Shown piece after piece: positions 6,081 through 14,978 of a DNA stretch of 16,743 bases. A model generated the notes under the pieces. The model did not search any database. It was given only the letters and a program-made list of their open reading frames with translations, and was not told where the DNA came from. The translations under genes and the position numbers were made by a program. How positions within the stretch are numbered: the first letter of the stretch is position 1; each line of letters begins with the position of its first letter. Origin of the DNA: Planctomycetaceae bacterium (GTDB taxonomy: Bacteria; Planctomycetota; Planctomycetia; Pirellulales; Pirellulaceae); contig JABHUV010000296.1 of the NCBI GenBank assembly GCA_018658605.1, positions 1 through 16,743 of the forward strand. Reading direction: 5' to 3'.

Positions 6081-7910
6081 CTAGGTCAGGTCGCGATCTT
6101 CAAACATAACGAGCGCTAATAGCATCGCGATCAGACTGTAAATCGCACAGTAACTAAACGCCCACCCTAGATAACTAAAGGGCACGTCGACGCCGGCGGA
6201 AATTGCAGCTTGAATATTGAAATGGTCCAAATTCGGAAATACTGTCGCAATCAATTTCCCAAAGAATTCCACAATAGCGAAGCCGGACAGTGAGCTTTGC
6301 ACAACCAATGGCGTCAGATGTCCTAAGGCGTACACAACCAAGCAAATAGTCATGTTGGCCATCAGCGGTAACCGAGTTGAAATAGCAACACTTAGTGCGG
6401 CAATCACTACTGCTTCCATAAATGCCAACAATAGCCCAGGCACTAGACGGATCGATTCGATGAAACATAACTGCCAGTCGGGGACTCCTAGCGATGACTC
6501 GGTGGCGTCATAGATTGGCTTATAGGAAACTGCTGCAATAAACACCAGACCAAAAATAATGTAAACCAATGCTAGCATCCAAACGATTCCACTGAATTTC
6601 CCAATCACGAATGCTCGGCGAGTCAGCGGTTTCGACAAAACCGTCAGCGCTGTGCGCCCTTCGATCTCATCTGCAACAGAGGTACTAGCTGACCACAACG
6701 CTAGGATGATGCTCAGGATAAGTATCAACGTCAAACCCGCATCTTTGAGCATCTTAATGTCTTCACCAAACGTGTTATATGGAATCCACACGAAACCTAT
6801 AAGCGCTATCACGCCCAAAACGACAACCAAGGTGAACAGCGGTTGCGCGATTTCAGATTTATACGTGGACAGCGCAACGGCAAACAGTCGTGGCATTGCC
6901 ATCCGCTGTACTAAGTAGCATAGAAAGAGTGCTAAAATCCCAAATCCGGTAATTAGTATCGTTTCAGCTTCTACGTAGGCCGTACCGGTGCGAATATATA
7001 CCGCCACATCAGCAGTTTCGAGACCAAGATTTTCAATATAGATCTTTGTAATATGTGATTCGCGACCTAATGAAGAATCTTCCGGATCACGGAAGGGGAT
7101 CGTCAGCAACAAACTTGAACGTTCTGCATTAACTCGGTAGACTTCTTCACGAACAATTTCTTCGAGAATAATTTCTTCCTCTAATTGTTCGAATGGAGTA
7201 AATGCAATTCTAACATTTTGACTGGTCACAATTTCCAAACCAGCGACTTCGCTCGCATGGAAATCAATCGGGTATGTGGATCGGGAATTCTCCGCATTAT
7301 CACCGGCCTTCGCGACAAATTCATATTTGGTAGTGCCGGTTAGGGGGACACCAAGTGCCGCCTGCACGAATCCATCGGGATCTTCCACTGCAAAAGATCC
7401 CACAACTCCCACGCCGCCCAAAAAAGTCACTATCACGAGAATTGGGAAGAGGGTGCCTTCGCGAAGTACCATGGAAAATTCACGAACAGTTCGTTTCCAC
7501 GCAAGGACCACTAGTGAATATCCCACCAACCAGCAAACAAAATATAGACCAACAATAGCCGCTAACAAGTCGCTCCACGAATCCGCATCACCGCTATTTG
7601 TCGAGGGCATTTTTTCCGCCCCAACAGTAAATGGGCCTAATAGCACACACAGTACCAACGCAAAGATGGATACAACCATGGCTGCCTTATTAGGATTCTC
7701 GGCGAGTTGATTCAGTGCTGATACGCGACTGAGCCCTTTAGATAACGCCCAACTCATACCAATCAGAATTAATCCTAGGATGCAACCAACGCCGATGATC
7801 CAGAGCGGAGTCAGCCAACTCACCAATTTGGGAGATATTTCCAATGCCAAAGGTGCGTAAGATCCGGCATGATTCATCAGACTTTGTAGCATTTGAATAG
7901 ATACGTTCAT
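6081..7910 (-). CDS. ABC-2-type transporter permease, large membrane protein
   Basis: Predicted inner-membrane permease of the ABC-2 / multicopper-maturation (NosY-like) class, 609 residues. About eleven hydrophobic segments are visible: near residues 33-55, 76-97, 113-137, 153-175, 318-336, 357-376, 391-408, 438-461, 488-510, 516-536 and 579-602. Residues 176-317 form a soluble domain, probably extracytoplasmic, with a Glu-rich stretch at 241-257. The cytoplasmic coupling motif ADEIEGRTALTVLSKPLTRR (413-432) is typical of these permeases (E.R.GT...LL..P..R). The ATG at 7910 is preceded on its strand by GGAAG, a weak Shine-Dalgarno. The gene is convergent with the oxidoreductase, with 36 bases between. 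The adjacent minus-strand gene is an acylphosphatase, not the expected ATP-binding subunit, so the partner must be encoded elsewhere. Substrate unknown. Confidence 0.82.
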   Translation of the reverse strand: MNVSIQMLQSLMNHAGSYAPLALEISPKLVSWLTPLWIIGVGCILGLILIGMSWALSKGLSRVSALNQLAENPNKAAMVVSIFALVLCVLLGPFTVGAEKMPSTNSGDADSWSDLLAAIVGLYFVCWLVGYSLVVLAWKRTVREFSMVLREGTLFPILVIVTFLGGVGVVGSFAVEDPDGFVQAALGVPLTGTTKYEFVAKAGDNAENSRSTYPIDFHASEVAGLEIVTSQNVRIAFTPFEQLEEEIILEEIVREEVYRVNAERSSLLLTIPFRDPEDSSLGRESHITKIYIENLGLETADVAVYIRTGTAYVEAETILITGFGILALFLCYLVQRMAMPRLFAVALSTYKSEIAQPLFTLVVVLGVIALIGFVWIPYNTFGEDIKMLKDAGLTLILILSIILALWSASTSVADEIEGRTALTVLSKPLTRRAFVIGKFSGIVWMLALVYIIFGLVFIAAVSYKPIYDATESSLGVPDWQLCFIESIRLVPGLLLAFMEAVVIAALSVAISTRLPLMANMTICLVVYALGHLTPLVVQSSLSGFAIVEFFGKLIATVFPNLDHFNIQAAISAGVDVPFSYLGWAFSYCAIYSLIAMLLALVMFEDRDLT

Positions 7911-8020
7911 TCGTCTTCCAATGTGTCTTTATAGAAATTATTTAATTCTTTATTAGGGTGGAATTTCTTTCTACGGATTAACGACAATACGTAGTCAAAA
8001 CCCACTTCGTTCAAATGTGT

Positions 8021-8296
8021 TCAATACTGGACAGTGAATTCCGCAAACTCACCACTTGCTACATCTATCACCGTCTCGGTTTCCCTTATCACGCCAGCCA
8101 TTCGTTCTTGCACGGATACTATAAACGATGCCACCTCTTCACACTCACCCTCGATTACCAATTCAACGGTGCCATCCTCTAAATTGCGTACGTAACCGCA
8201 AACGTCGTAAGAACGCGCTTGCATTTTTGTAGCGTGCCTAAATCCAACGCCCTGAACGCGCCCAGTAAATACCACTCGGTTCCGAACTACATTCAT
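8021..8296 (-). CDS. Acylphosphatase
   Basis: Small cytoplasmic enzyme that hydrolyses carboxyl-phosphate bonds of acylphosphates. The 91-residue length is standard. The signature GRVQGVGFR is present, with R20 as the phosphate-binding Arg and N38 (YVRNLEDGTVE) as the catalytic Asn; the rest follows the family fold (VELVIEGECEEVASF). The frame stays open upstream to a GTG at 8413. I chose the ATG at 8296 because the extra 39 residues lie outside the domain and 91 residues is the usual size. No clear Shine-Dalgarno is seen. The gene is divergent from the CxxxxCH protein and 110 bases upstream of the permease, which it may share a transcript with. Physiological substrate not inferable. Confidence 0.95.
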   Translation of the reverse strand: MNVVRNRVVFTGRVQGVGFRHATKMQARSYDVCGYVRNLEDGTVELVIEGECEEVASFIVSVQERMAGVIRETETVIDVASGEFAEFTVQY

Positions 8297-8541
8297 AGAC
8301 CAACTCGAATTTATATTTGCCCTCAACGATACTGTCCCATACCGTTCTACTGCAAAATAAACTGCAGTAGCGTTGCGGGCGAGGAAAAGTCCATATGTGT
8401 AATTGTCACTCACGAATAACCGAAGTTAACCAACAGGACGGCTAGTACTAAGAAAAACCCTGCGGTCCGTTCGCTTTTTACGGTCTATGACAATCACACT
8501 GATATTGACGCTTGCCTCCACCACGCAGTAACGTTATCTGC

Positions 8542-9852
8542 ATGTACCTAAACAATCGCTACTATTTACGTTCATGCTGCGCGTTTCGCTTAACATCTCG
8601 ATCGAAGGCGGCGTTGACAACGCAGTGGTTCAACCTGCCCTTTCTGTCAACATGCTTATTAATAATTGTGCTTGTTAGCTCATTTCCAACCATTGTTTTG
8701 GCCCAACATAAAACCCCGTCCGTTCCAATTTCCAATAATAAATACGTACTGCTTCTACGCAACGGGCAGACTTTCACTGGCGCAATTGTCGAATCAACCG
8801 GCCCGCATCCGCATTACACGCTTACTGATACCTTAGGCAACCAACTGCGTTTCCCTAAAGATCAAGTGGAGTTTATTAGCGATTCAATCCTCGAGGTTTA
8901 TGCCTACCGCCGCGCTTCACAAGTTCGAAACAACGCCCCCGCCTGCTTGGCACTTGCGCAGTGGTGCATGCAATTGCGATTGTTTATCCAAGCCCAAGAA
9001 CAAATCGATAAGGCGATTATCATTAGTGGCCGAACGGTAGCCATTTCGCGACTTGAAACCCGCTTAGATTTATTACGTTCACCACCTCCCGGTCACCGCG
9101 GTCAGTCATTCGACAACGGCACAACCACAAAAGTGATCAATGCCGATCAAGTCCAAAAACGCATCGACCAGTTCCCTGTTGGCATTGTTCACCAATTTGT
9201 CCGGTCCGTGCAACCCTTGCTGATTAACCGCTGCGCTGTTGCTGGGTGTCATGGCCCGAACCCACAATCCACATTTGTGCTTTTCCGCACCTCGGCAAAA
9301 CGTGCTACGCCGCATCGCATTAGCCTACGCAATTTGTACAACACGCTAACAACACTTGACCTAATTCAGCCGGAGAATAGTTCGCTACTCACTGCAGCCA
9401 CCACCGCCCATGGCGAGCTGAATCAACCTCCGCTTGGGTTCGATGCGTCTCAAGAAATTGCCAATCTCGTTAATTGGGTTCGCGTCGTTGCGTCAGCCCC
9501 AACTCACAACATCGACGTAGCACCACTGAACCGTATCATTCCTCAGAATCCGATCATCTACCAACGGGACAATACCCACCGTAGCGAAAAAATGAAGACA
9601 CCTGATTCTGCCCCCCAGCCCCCAACACTAAATCCGCCAGTTATGCCCAACAAACTCCAGCAATGGATTCAATCAAAGGAACCCTCGGAAACGCGATCAG
9701 CCTTAGGACTTGGCGTAGTACTCCCAGTCGAAATGCTAGGGCCAACTCTCGGCATGATGAAAATAACACCAACAAGTCGTGTTAACCTCACGCCCGATAT
9801 CGGTGGCAACTTTTTTCTTCCTAGCAATCGAATTTTACAGCAAAATCGCTGA
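8542..9852 (+). CDS. Secreted protein of unknown function with a CxxxxCH (possible haem c) motif
   Basis: No family is recognised with certainty. The 436-residue protein has a basic N-terminus, then a signal peptide (FLSTCLLIIVLVSSFPTIVLA, cleaved before QHK), so it should be exported. Residues about 60-118 look like a small beta domain (YVLLLRNGQTFTGAIVES...). A helical, TPR-like part follows at about 120-175 (CLALAQWCMQLRLFIQAQEQIDKA). At about 215-325 comes a block with C231-A-V-A-G-C236-H237, resembling the haem-binding or disulphide region of planctomycete secreted cytochrome-like domains, but with four residues between the cysteines instead of two. The last 100 residues are Pro/Asn-rich and probably disordered. 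I chose the ATG at 8542; a TTG at 8512 is possible, and neither has a Shine-Dalgarno. Its divergent neighbour is acylphosphatase. Haem attachment is inference. Confidence 0.8.
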   Translation: MYLNNRYYLRSCCAFRLTSRSKAALTTQWFNLPFLSTCLLIIVLVSSFPTIVLAQHKTPSVPISNNKYVLLLRNGQTFTGAIVESTGPHPHYTLTDTLGNQLRFPKDQVEFISDSILEVYAYRRASQVRNNAPACLALAQWCMQLRLFIQAQEQIDKAIIISGRTVAISRLETRLDLLRSPPPGHRGQSFDNGTTTKVINADQVQKRIDQFPVGIVHQFVRSVQPLLINRCAVAGCHGPNPQSTFVLFRTSAKRATPHRISLRNLYNTLTTLDLIQPENSSLLTAATTAHGELNQPPLGFDASQEIANLVNWVRVVASAPTHNIDVAPLNRIIPQNPIIYQRDNTHRSEKMKTPDSAPQPPTLNPPVMPNKLQQWIQSKEPSETRSALGLGVVLPVEMLGPTLGMMKITPTSRVNLTPDIGGNFFLPSNRILQQNR

Positions 9853-9922
9853 TCAATTAAAGTCGGTGCAATCTACGGCTCAAACAAATATTAAAACGTC
9901 AGGACCGCTCCTAGACAATTCG

Positions 9923-9983
9923 CAGCCTATTGGCATTCTCGTGATTTCATATCATACTAGTATGGTATTTGTGTCATAGGCTG
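9923..9983. repeat. Nested inverted repeat between the CxxxxCH gene and ftsH
   Basis: The outer arms CAGCCTAT (9923-9930) and ATAGGCTG (9976-9983) are perfect complements. Between them lies a 20-base near-palindrome at 9949-9968, centred on CATACTAGTATG, whose ten arm pairs are nine Watson-Crick and one T-G. As RNA it would form a stem with an inner hairpin. No T-run follows, so it is not a standard intrinsic terminator. A protein-binding site or a processed 3' end of the upstream mRNA are alternatives. Confidence 0.5.
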
Positions 9984-10109
9984 TTTGTCACACTAAGAGT
10001 ATCGTTAGCCTGACAGCCCTTACTAATCAGTCAAAATACATCCCCGTTAGTCGCCGAATCTACCAATCGTCATCTTTATCAACTATTATGACATCCATGC
10101 GACTAATAA

Positions 10110-10139
10110 CTGACCCCACAGACAGTACGATTATATAGT
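10110..10139 (+). promoter_or_regulatory. ftsH: Candidate sigma-70-type promoter for ftsH
   Basis: CTGACC (10110-10115, four of six matches to TTGACA) and TATAGT (10134-10139, five of six to TATAAT) are separated by 18 bases, about 30 bases before the ftsH ATG. The spacing is good but the -35 is weak. This is a pattern match only. Confidence 0.3.
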
Positions 10140-10170
10140 AGTTCATTTAACACGAGCACCTTAAACACAG

Positions 10171-12372
10171 ATGGAACAGAAACAACCTGACCTACAGAAC
10201 CGCCCCCAACGAGGTGGATTACCACGAATCTGGGTGATCGTATTTATCATCCTGCTGATCAGCATGTTCGTATTGCGAACTGCCACCCCTGCCAAGGTGC
10301 GTTATAGCGATTTCCGCGACTACTTGACTGCGGTGGCTGATAGCACCAACGATGCCACGACAAAAATCGACCGTGGCGATATCAAGCTCGTCGAACTGGC
10401 CACCTCGAACTACGCAACCGTCACGTTCCATAAAAAACAAACCGTAACAAATATCACCGGTGAGGAGGTTGCTGAACAATTAACGATTCAAGTTGATATT
10501 CCTCCAAACGACAGTTCACGACGCCAATTAGAACAGCTGCTCGAAGGTAATATCGGCGGCGACAAAAAGTTGCCCTCTGTCGCATACGTCTACCTCCCGC
10601 CCGACGATACTGCGTCACTTCTATTAATGATCGCCGTCATGCTGCCTATCGTGATCTTAATTTTCTTTTGGATCTCCTATCGTCGGAGCCAAAGTCAATT
10701 CATGGGCGGCGGATTTTTATCTGGATTTGGTAAGAGTACGGCTAAACGATATGACAAAGATGATCACCCTATTACGTTCAAAGACGTTGCCGGACAAAAG
10801 GCCGCTAAAGCGGATTTACTAGAAATCGTTGAGTTTCTTCAATCACCGGAGAAGTACCAAAAGCTCGGTGGAAGAGTGCCCAAAGGCGTTCTTTTAAACG
10901 GACCTCCAGGAACTGGTAAGACGCTGTTGGCCAAGGCGGTAGCCGGTGAAGCCGGTGCACCCTTTTTCTCAATCAACGGTTCTGAATTTATTCAAATGTT
11001 CGTCGGCGTTGGTGCTAGTCGTGTACGAGATTTATTTCAACAGGCTAAAGAAGCCGCGCCCGCAATCATCTTCATTGACGAGATAGACGCTGTTGGCCGG
11101 CAACGAGGCGCCGGCGTAGGCGGGGGTCACGATGAGCGTGAACAAACGCTCAATCAAATCCTCAGCGAAATGGATGGATTTTCAACGACGGATTCCGCAA
11201 TCGTAATCGCCGCGACCAATCGCCCTGACGTATTAGATCCTGCACTATTACGTCCTGGCAGGTTCGATCGGCATGTAACGGTTGGTATGCCCACACAAAA
11301 AGGGCGAGCTGGGATTTTCAAAGTGCACGTCCGTGAAGTTCCACTCCACGATGACGTCGATCTCGAAAGACTAGCGGCTGGTACCGTTGGGCTTACCGGT
11401 GCTGATATTCGTAACATGGTCAATGAAGCGGCTTTATGGGCTGCCCGACACGATAAGAACTGCGTCGACATGTCTGATTTCGACTATGCACGCGACAAGA
11501 TCTTAATGGGCGCCAAACGAGAAGAGGTACTGACCGCTGAAGACAAGGAAAAGACCGCATACCACGAGGCGGGACATACACTCGCTTCATGGTTCCTCAA
11601 AGGAGCCGATCGAGTGCATAAGGTAACAATCATACCCCGTGGTCGGTCACTCGGATCCACGCAAATGTTACCTGAAGAGGATCGCGTTTCAATGTCACAG
11701 ACGCAACTCGAAGATCATTTGGTCGTACTTCTTGCCGGTCGAGCTGCTGAACACCTTATTTATGATGAGACAACCGTAGGTGCTGAAAATGATCTGGAGC
11801 GAGCAACTTCAATGGCACGACGAATGGTCACACGTTGGGGAATGAGTGAAAAACTGGGACCCGTTAACTACAAACTCTCAGATGAAGACCCCTTTTTAGG
11901 GCGCGAAATCCACGCACAACGGCAATTCAGTGAACACACGATGGAGTTGATCGACGAGGAGGTGACGCAATTTTTACACCGCGCTTCCCAACGTGCTGGT
12001 GAATTCTTGGTCGAACATAGACAACAACTAGAGTCGGTAACACTGGCCTTGCTTGAACGCGAAGAATTATCTGAAATTGAACTTACCGAAATCATCGGAC
12101 CCTCGGTTCATCCCATGCCCGAACCTCTTTCTGAAACCCAATCTAACGACGGAGACGAAGGCAACTCTCCGACCTCAAACACTTCCGGAAACGATGACGC
12201 TGACGATGAACACTCGCAGACAATCGTGTTCGACGAAGCTTCGCCCCCACCCCAACCCGTCGTATCAAATCATACTAATGATACCCCCCCGGTGCCCTCC
12301 CAGCAAATTGCGAATACGGTAGATCCGACCAACACCGACGAGTCTGACACCACTGGCCCCGCTACAACGTGA
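10171..12372 (+). CDS. ftsH: FtsH, ATP-dependent membrane zinc metalloprotease
   Basis: Hexameric AAA+ protease of the inner membrane that degrades misfolded membrane proteins and selected regulators. The 733-residue protein has a membrane segment at about 19-36, a periplasmic domain at about 40-147 and a second membrane segment at about 149-171. The AAA domain follows, with Walker A G244-PPGTGK-T251, Walker B IIFIDE (D303, E304) and the second region of homology ending RPGRFDR (Arg fingers R364 and R367). The protease domain carries H465-E-A-G-H469 and the third zinc ligand D541 (AENDLERAT). After about residue 650 comes an acidic, Ser/Thr/Pro/Asn-rich tail of some 80 residues that is poorly conserved in the family and probably disordered. 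The start is the ATG at 10171, without a clear Shine-Dalgarno. rsgA follows after 38 bases on the same strand. Confidence 0.99.
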   Translation: MEQKQPDLQNRPQRGGLPRIWVIVFIILLISMFVLRTATPAKVRYSDFRDYLTAVADSTNDATTKIDRGDIKLVELATSNYATVTFHKKQTVTNITGEEVAEQLTIQVDIPPNDSSRRQLEQLLEGNIGGDKKLPSVAYVYLPPDDTASLLLMIAVMLPIVILIFFWISYRRSQSQFMGGGFLSGFGKSTAKRYDKDDHPITFKDVAGQKAAKADLLEIVEFLQSPEKYQKLGGRVPKGVLLNGPPGTGKTLLAKAVAGEAGAPFFSINGSEFIQMFVGVGASRVRDLFQQAKEAAPAIIFIDEIDAVGRQRGAGVGGGHDEREQTLNQILSEMDGFSTTDSAIVIAATNRPDVLDPALLRPGRFDRHVTVGMPTQKGRAGIFKVHVREVPLHDDVDLERLAAGTVGLTGADIRNMVNEAALWAARHDKNCVDMSDFDYARDKILMGAKREEVLTAEDKEKTAYHEAGHTLASWFLKGADRVHKVTIIPRGRSLGSTQMLPEEDRVSMSQTQLEDHLVVLLAGRAAEHLIYDETTVGAENDLERATSMARRMVTRWGMSEKLGPVNYKLSDEDPFLGREIHAQRQFSEHTMELIDEEVTQFLHRASQRAGEFLVEHRQQLESVTLALLEREELSEIELTEIIGPSVHPMPEPLSETQSNDGDEGNSPTSNTSGNDDADDEHSQTIVFDEASPPPQPVVSNHTNDTPPVPSQQIANTVDPTNTDESDTTGPATT

Positions 12373-12410
12373 GAAACCAATTGATTATTTTCCGTGCTGA
12401 GGCGTGATCG

Positions 12411-13562
12411 ATGGCTAAGAGTAAAAAGTCTAAAAAGATCCGCACACCACTCAAAAAACGTCATCAGACTCGCCAGCGAACGGGAAATCTGACTCGCGAA
12501 TTTCAACAACACGGCTTTGAAGACGAGTCGCCGGAGAAACGGGAACGTGTTTCCGGCAAAGGAGATCTCACTAGGCACCGAACGATTGTCGGCGTCGCCG
12601 CGAACGTTGACGACACCGGATTGCAGGTGCGACTTAACGTTGACGATGCCAATACGCTTGCCGGAAGAGTGCTGCGAGTGCATGGCTTGGAGAGCGTCGT
12701 ACTTGCTGAAACCGGAGTTGAATATCGTTGCGCCATTCGCGGGCTATTAAAAAACCTGGATACCGGTCAGCGCAACGTGATCGCCGCCGGCGATCTTGTT
12801 ACAATTTGCCCAGAACCCGATTCCGGTTCAAAAAATACGCAGCAAGGAGTTGTCGTTCGCGTCGAACCCCGCTACGGGGTCATCAGTCGCGAGAGCCGCA
12901 AACAGCAACACGTTATCGTAACCAACGTCGATCAAATCGTTATAGTCGCAAGTCTCGCTGAACCTGCCCTCAAACCCAACTTAATTGACAGGTTTTTAAT
13001 TACGGCTGAACGTGTGGGTTGCAAGAGCATCGTCTGCCTAAACAAGACGGACTTGGTCGATGCAGCAGACCAACAACCTCTTGCCGGTATCTATGGCCAA
13101 CTTGGATACCACACGCTTTTCAGCTCAGTGACCTCAGGGCAGGGCATCGCGGAACTTCGGGGTTTTTTACGTAACAAACAATCTGTGATTGTTGGCCAAT
13201 CCGGAGTTGGGAAGTCCTCTCTGTTAAATGCAATTGACCCGCAGCTTAAACTTGCTACCGCGCACGTCAGCAAGGACAATCAAAAAGGGAAACACACGAC
13301 AACCGGCGCCTCCCTAATTGCCTTACAGTCCGGAGGCTTTGTCGTTGATACCCCGGGTATCCGACAATTTCAGCTTTGGGACGTGATTACCGAAGAGGTG
13401 GCTGGCTACTATCGCGAAATTCGACCCTTTATAAATAACTGCAAGTATCCTGACTGCACTCACGTTCACGAAACAGAATGTGGGGTCAAACATGCAGTCG
13501 CCGACGGGCTAATTGACTTACGACGATATGATAGTTACTGTCATATGCGAGATACGGGTTAA
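12411..13562 (+). CDS. rsgA: RsgA, small ribosomal subunit biogenesis GTPase
   Basis: Circularly permuted GTPase that helps late maturation of the 30S subunit and is activated by it. The 383-residue protein (E. coli 350) begins with a very basic tail (MAKSKKSKKIRTPLKKRHQ) suited to rRNA contact, then an OB-fold domain at about 65-150. The permuted motif order is clear: G4 N211-K-T-D214 first, then G1 G262-QSGVGK-S269, then G3 D313-T-P-G316. The C-terminal zinc finger has C344, C349, H351 and C357, the family's C-x4-C-x-H-x5-C pattern. The ATG at 12411 lies 38 bases after ftsH; no strong Shine-Dalgarno is seen. The sulfatase begins 48 bases downstream on the same strand, though a functional link is not apparent. 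Confidence 0.97.
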   Translation: MAKSKKSKKIRTPLKKRHQTRQRTGNLTREFQQHGFEDESPEKRERVSGKGDLTRHRTIVGVAANVDDTGLQVRLNVDDANTLAGRVLRVHGLESVVLAETGVEYRCAIRGLLKNLDTGQRNVIAAGDLVTICPEPDSGSKNTQQGVVVRVEPRYGVISRESRKQQHVIVTNVDQIVIVASLAEPALKPNLIDRFLITAERVGCKSIVCLNKTDLVDAADQQPLAGIYGQLGYHTLFSSVTSGQGIAELRGFLRNKQSVIVGQSGVGKSSLLNAIDPQLKLATAHVSKDNQKGKHTTTGASLIALQSGGFVVDTPGIRQFQLWDVITEEVAGYYREIRPFINNCKYPDCTHVHETECGVKHAVADGLIDLRRYDSYCHMRDTG

Positions 13563-13610
13563 TTCCCACGATAACCATTGGCGACAACTACGACAGAGGA
13601 AATTAAACCG

Positions 13611-14978
13611 ATGCTGCATATAAAACGCTTCATCTTCTCCATCCTGCTGCTTACAACCAGCGCCGCATTCACTCAGTCGCTGTTGTCAGCGACGCCTAAT
13701 ATAATTGTGATAATGGCTGACGACCTAGGTTATGGCGATTTGTCTAGCTATGGTGCGAAAGACTTACAATCGCCTCATATCGACCAACTTGTACGTCGGG
13801 GTGTAAAATTTACAGATTTCTACGCTAATTGTCCCGTTTGCTCACCCACTCGTGCGTCGTTTATTAGCGGGCGATATCCTGAGCTAGTCGGTGTTCCGGG
13901 GGTTATTCGTACACACCCTGAAAACAACTGGGGTGAATTGAGCCTGGGGATTCCAACCATCGCGTCGCAACTTAAAGACGCGGGATACCAGACCGCTCTC
14001 GTCGGCAAGTGGCACCTAGGACTCATCGAACCACATTGGCCCAACAACCGGGGATTTGATTATTTCCACGGCTGGCTCGGCGACATGATGGACGACTACT
14101 ACGCACACCGTCGCCATGGAATCAATTACATGCGTCACAACACCGCGACCATCGATCCCAAGGGGCATGCAACGGATCTGTTTACACAGTGGTCGTGCGA
14201 TTACCTACGTAAACATGCAAAAGATGAAGTCCCCTTTTTCCTCTATCTATGCTTCAATGCTCCCCATACGCCGATCCAACCAACTCCTGTATGGCTGGCA
14301 AAGGTGCGACAACGCGAACCCACCGCTTCCGCGACCCGCGCCAAACTGATCGCTTTGATTGAACACATGGACGATGGAATTGGCAAAATAATTAACACAC
14401 TCAACGAAACCGGCTTGTCAGAGAACACCGTCGTCGTCTTCACCTCAGACAACGGCGGTCAATTAAACGTCGGTGCTAACAACGGGCCGTTACGGGATGG
14501 AAAACAAAGCATGTACGAGGGGGGGTTGAAAGTTCCAACATGCGTCGTCTGGCCGCATAAGATCGCAGCCAATACCACCACCGATTGCCGGGCGATGACA
14601 ATGGACCTATTCCCTACCTTATGCGAAATCGCGGAAACCGAAATCCCCGACGTTATCGATGGAATATCCCTCTTACCAACCCTACTCGGTAAGGTTCAAA
14701 TAACCGACGACCGCGACTTCTTTTATCATCGACGAGAAGGCGGATCGCGATACGAAGGACTTATCACGAATGCCATCCGCAGGGGTGACTGGAAACTTCT
14801 GCGCAACAGCCCATTTTCACCTCCTGAACTCTATAATCTAAACATAGACCCACTCGAACAAACCGATCTTGCTAAAACGAACCCTAACCAATTCCGTGAA
14901 CTTTCTGCGGCGTTACGAGTGCAAATTCAACGTAGTGGCTCGGTACCGTGGCAATCCAGGCTGAGAAATTCCAAATAA
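13611..14978 (+). CDS. Secreted sulfatase (arylsulfatase family, formylglycine-dependent)
   Basis: Exported sulfate-ester hydrolase of the alkaline phosphatase superfamily (S1-type sulfatase), 455 residues. The N-terminus is a signal peptide (MLHIKRFIFSILLLTTSAAF, likely cleaved after LLSA). The core begins with PNIIVIMADDLGYGD, where D37 and D38 bind calcium. C77 in C-S-P-T-R81 is the cysteine converted to formylglycine. Other active-site elements are G132-K-W-H135, H219 in APHTPIQ and D280/N281 in TSDNGG. The C-terminal subdomain includes RRGDWKLL and ELYNLNIDPLEQTDL, usual for planctomycete sulfatases. I chose the ATG at 13611, preceded ten bases upstream by AGAGGA, over a TTG at 13578 that would add eleven residues before the signal peptide. 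Natural substrate is probably a sulfated polysaccharide, by family habit only. No maturase gene is nearby. Confidence 0.95.
   Translation: MLHIKRFIFSILLLTTSAAFTQSLLSATPNIIVIMADDLGYGDLSSYGAKDLQSPHIDQLVRRGVKFTDFYANCPVCSPTRASFISGRYPELVGVPGVIRTHPENNWGELSLGIPTIASQLKDAGYQTALVGKWHLGLIEPHWPNNRGFDYFHGWLGDMMDDYYAHRRHGINYMRHNTATIDPKGHATDLFTQWSCDYLRKHAKDEVPFFLYLCFNAPHTPIQPTPVWLAKVRQREPTASATRAKLIALIEHMDDGIGKIINTLNETGLSENTVVVFTSDNGGQLNVGANNGPLRDGKQSMYEGGLKVPTCVVWPHKIAANTTTDCRAMTMDLFPTLCEIAETEIPDVIDGISLLPTLLGKVQITDDRDFFYHRREGGSRYEGLITNAIRRGDWKLLRNSPFSPPELYNLNIDPLEQTDLAKTNPNQFRELSAALRVQIQRSGSVPWQSRLRNSK

Larger units (their letters stand above)
9853..10170. other. Non-coding region upstream of ftsH with several inverted repeats
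   Basis: No convincing gene is seen in these 318 bases. The 66-residue open frame across 9779-9979 starts inside the upstream gene and has no protein-like features. The stretch contains a nested inverted repeat (9923-9983), an overlapping alternative arm to 10018, and a candidate ftsH promoter near 10110-10139. Confidence 0.6.

Noticed and set aside
7276..7710. 144-codon open frame on the plus strand, opposite the permease
   Set aside because: It lies entirely antisense to a well-supported membrane protein and its product is Thr/Ser/Pro-rich without domains; it is a frame shadow.
8297..8413. N-terminal extension of acylphosphatase to a GTG at 8413
   Set aside because: It adds 39 residues with no domain match; the 91-residue product from the ATG at 8296 has the standard family length.
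12270..12683. 137-codon open frame on the minus strand across the ftsH-rsgA junction
   Set aside because: It is antisense to two firmly identified genes and has no recognisable product.
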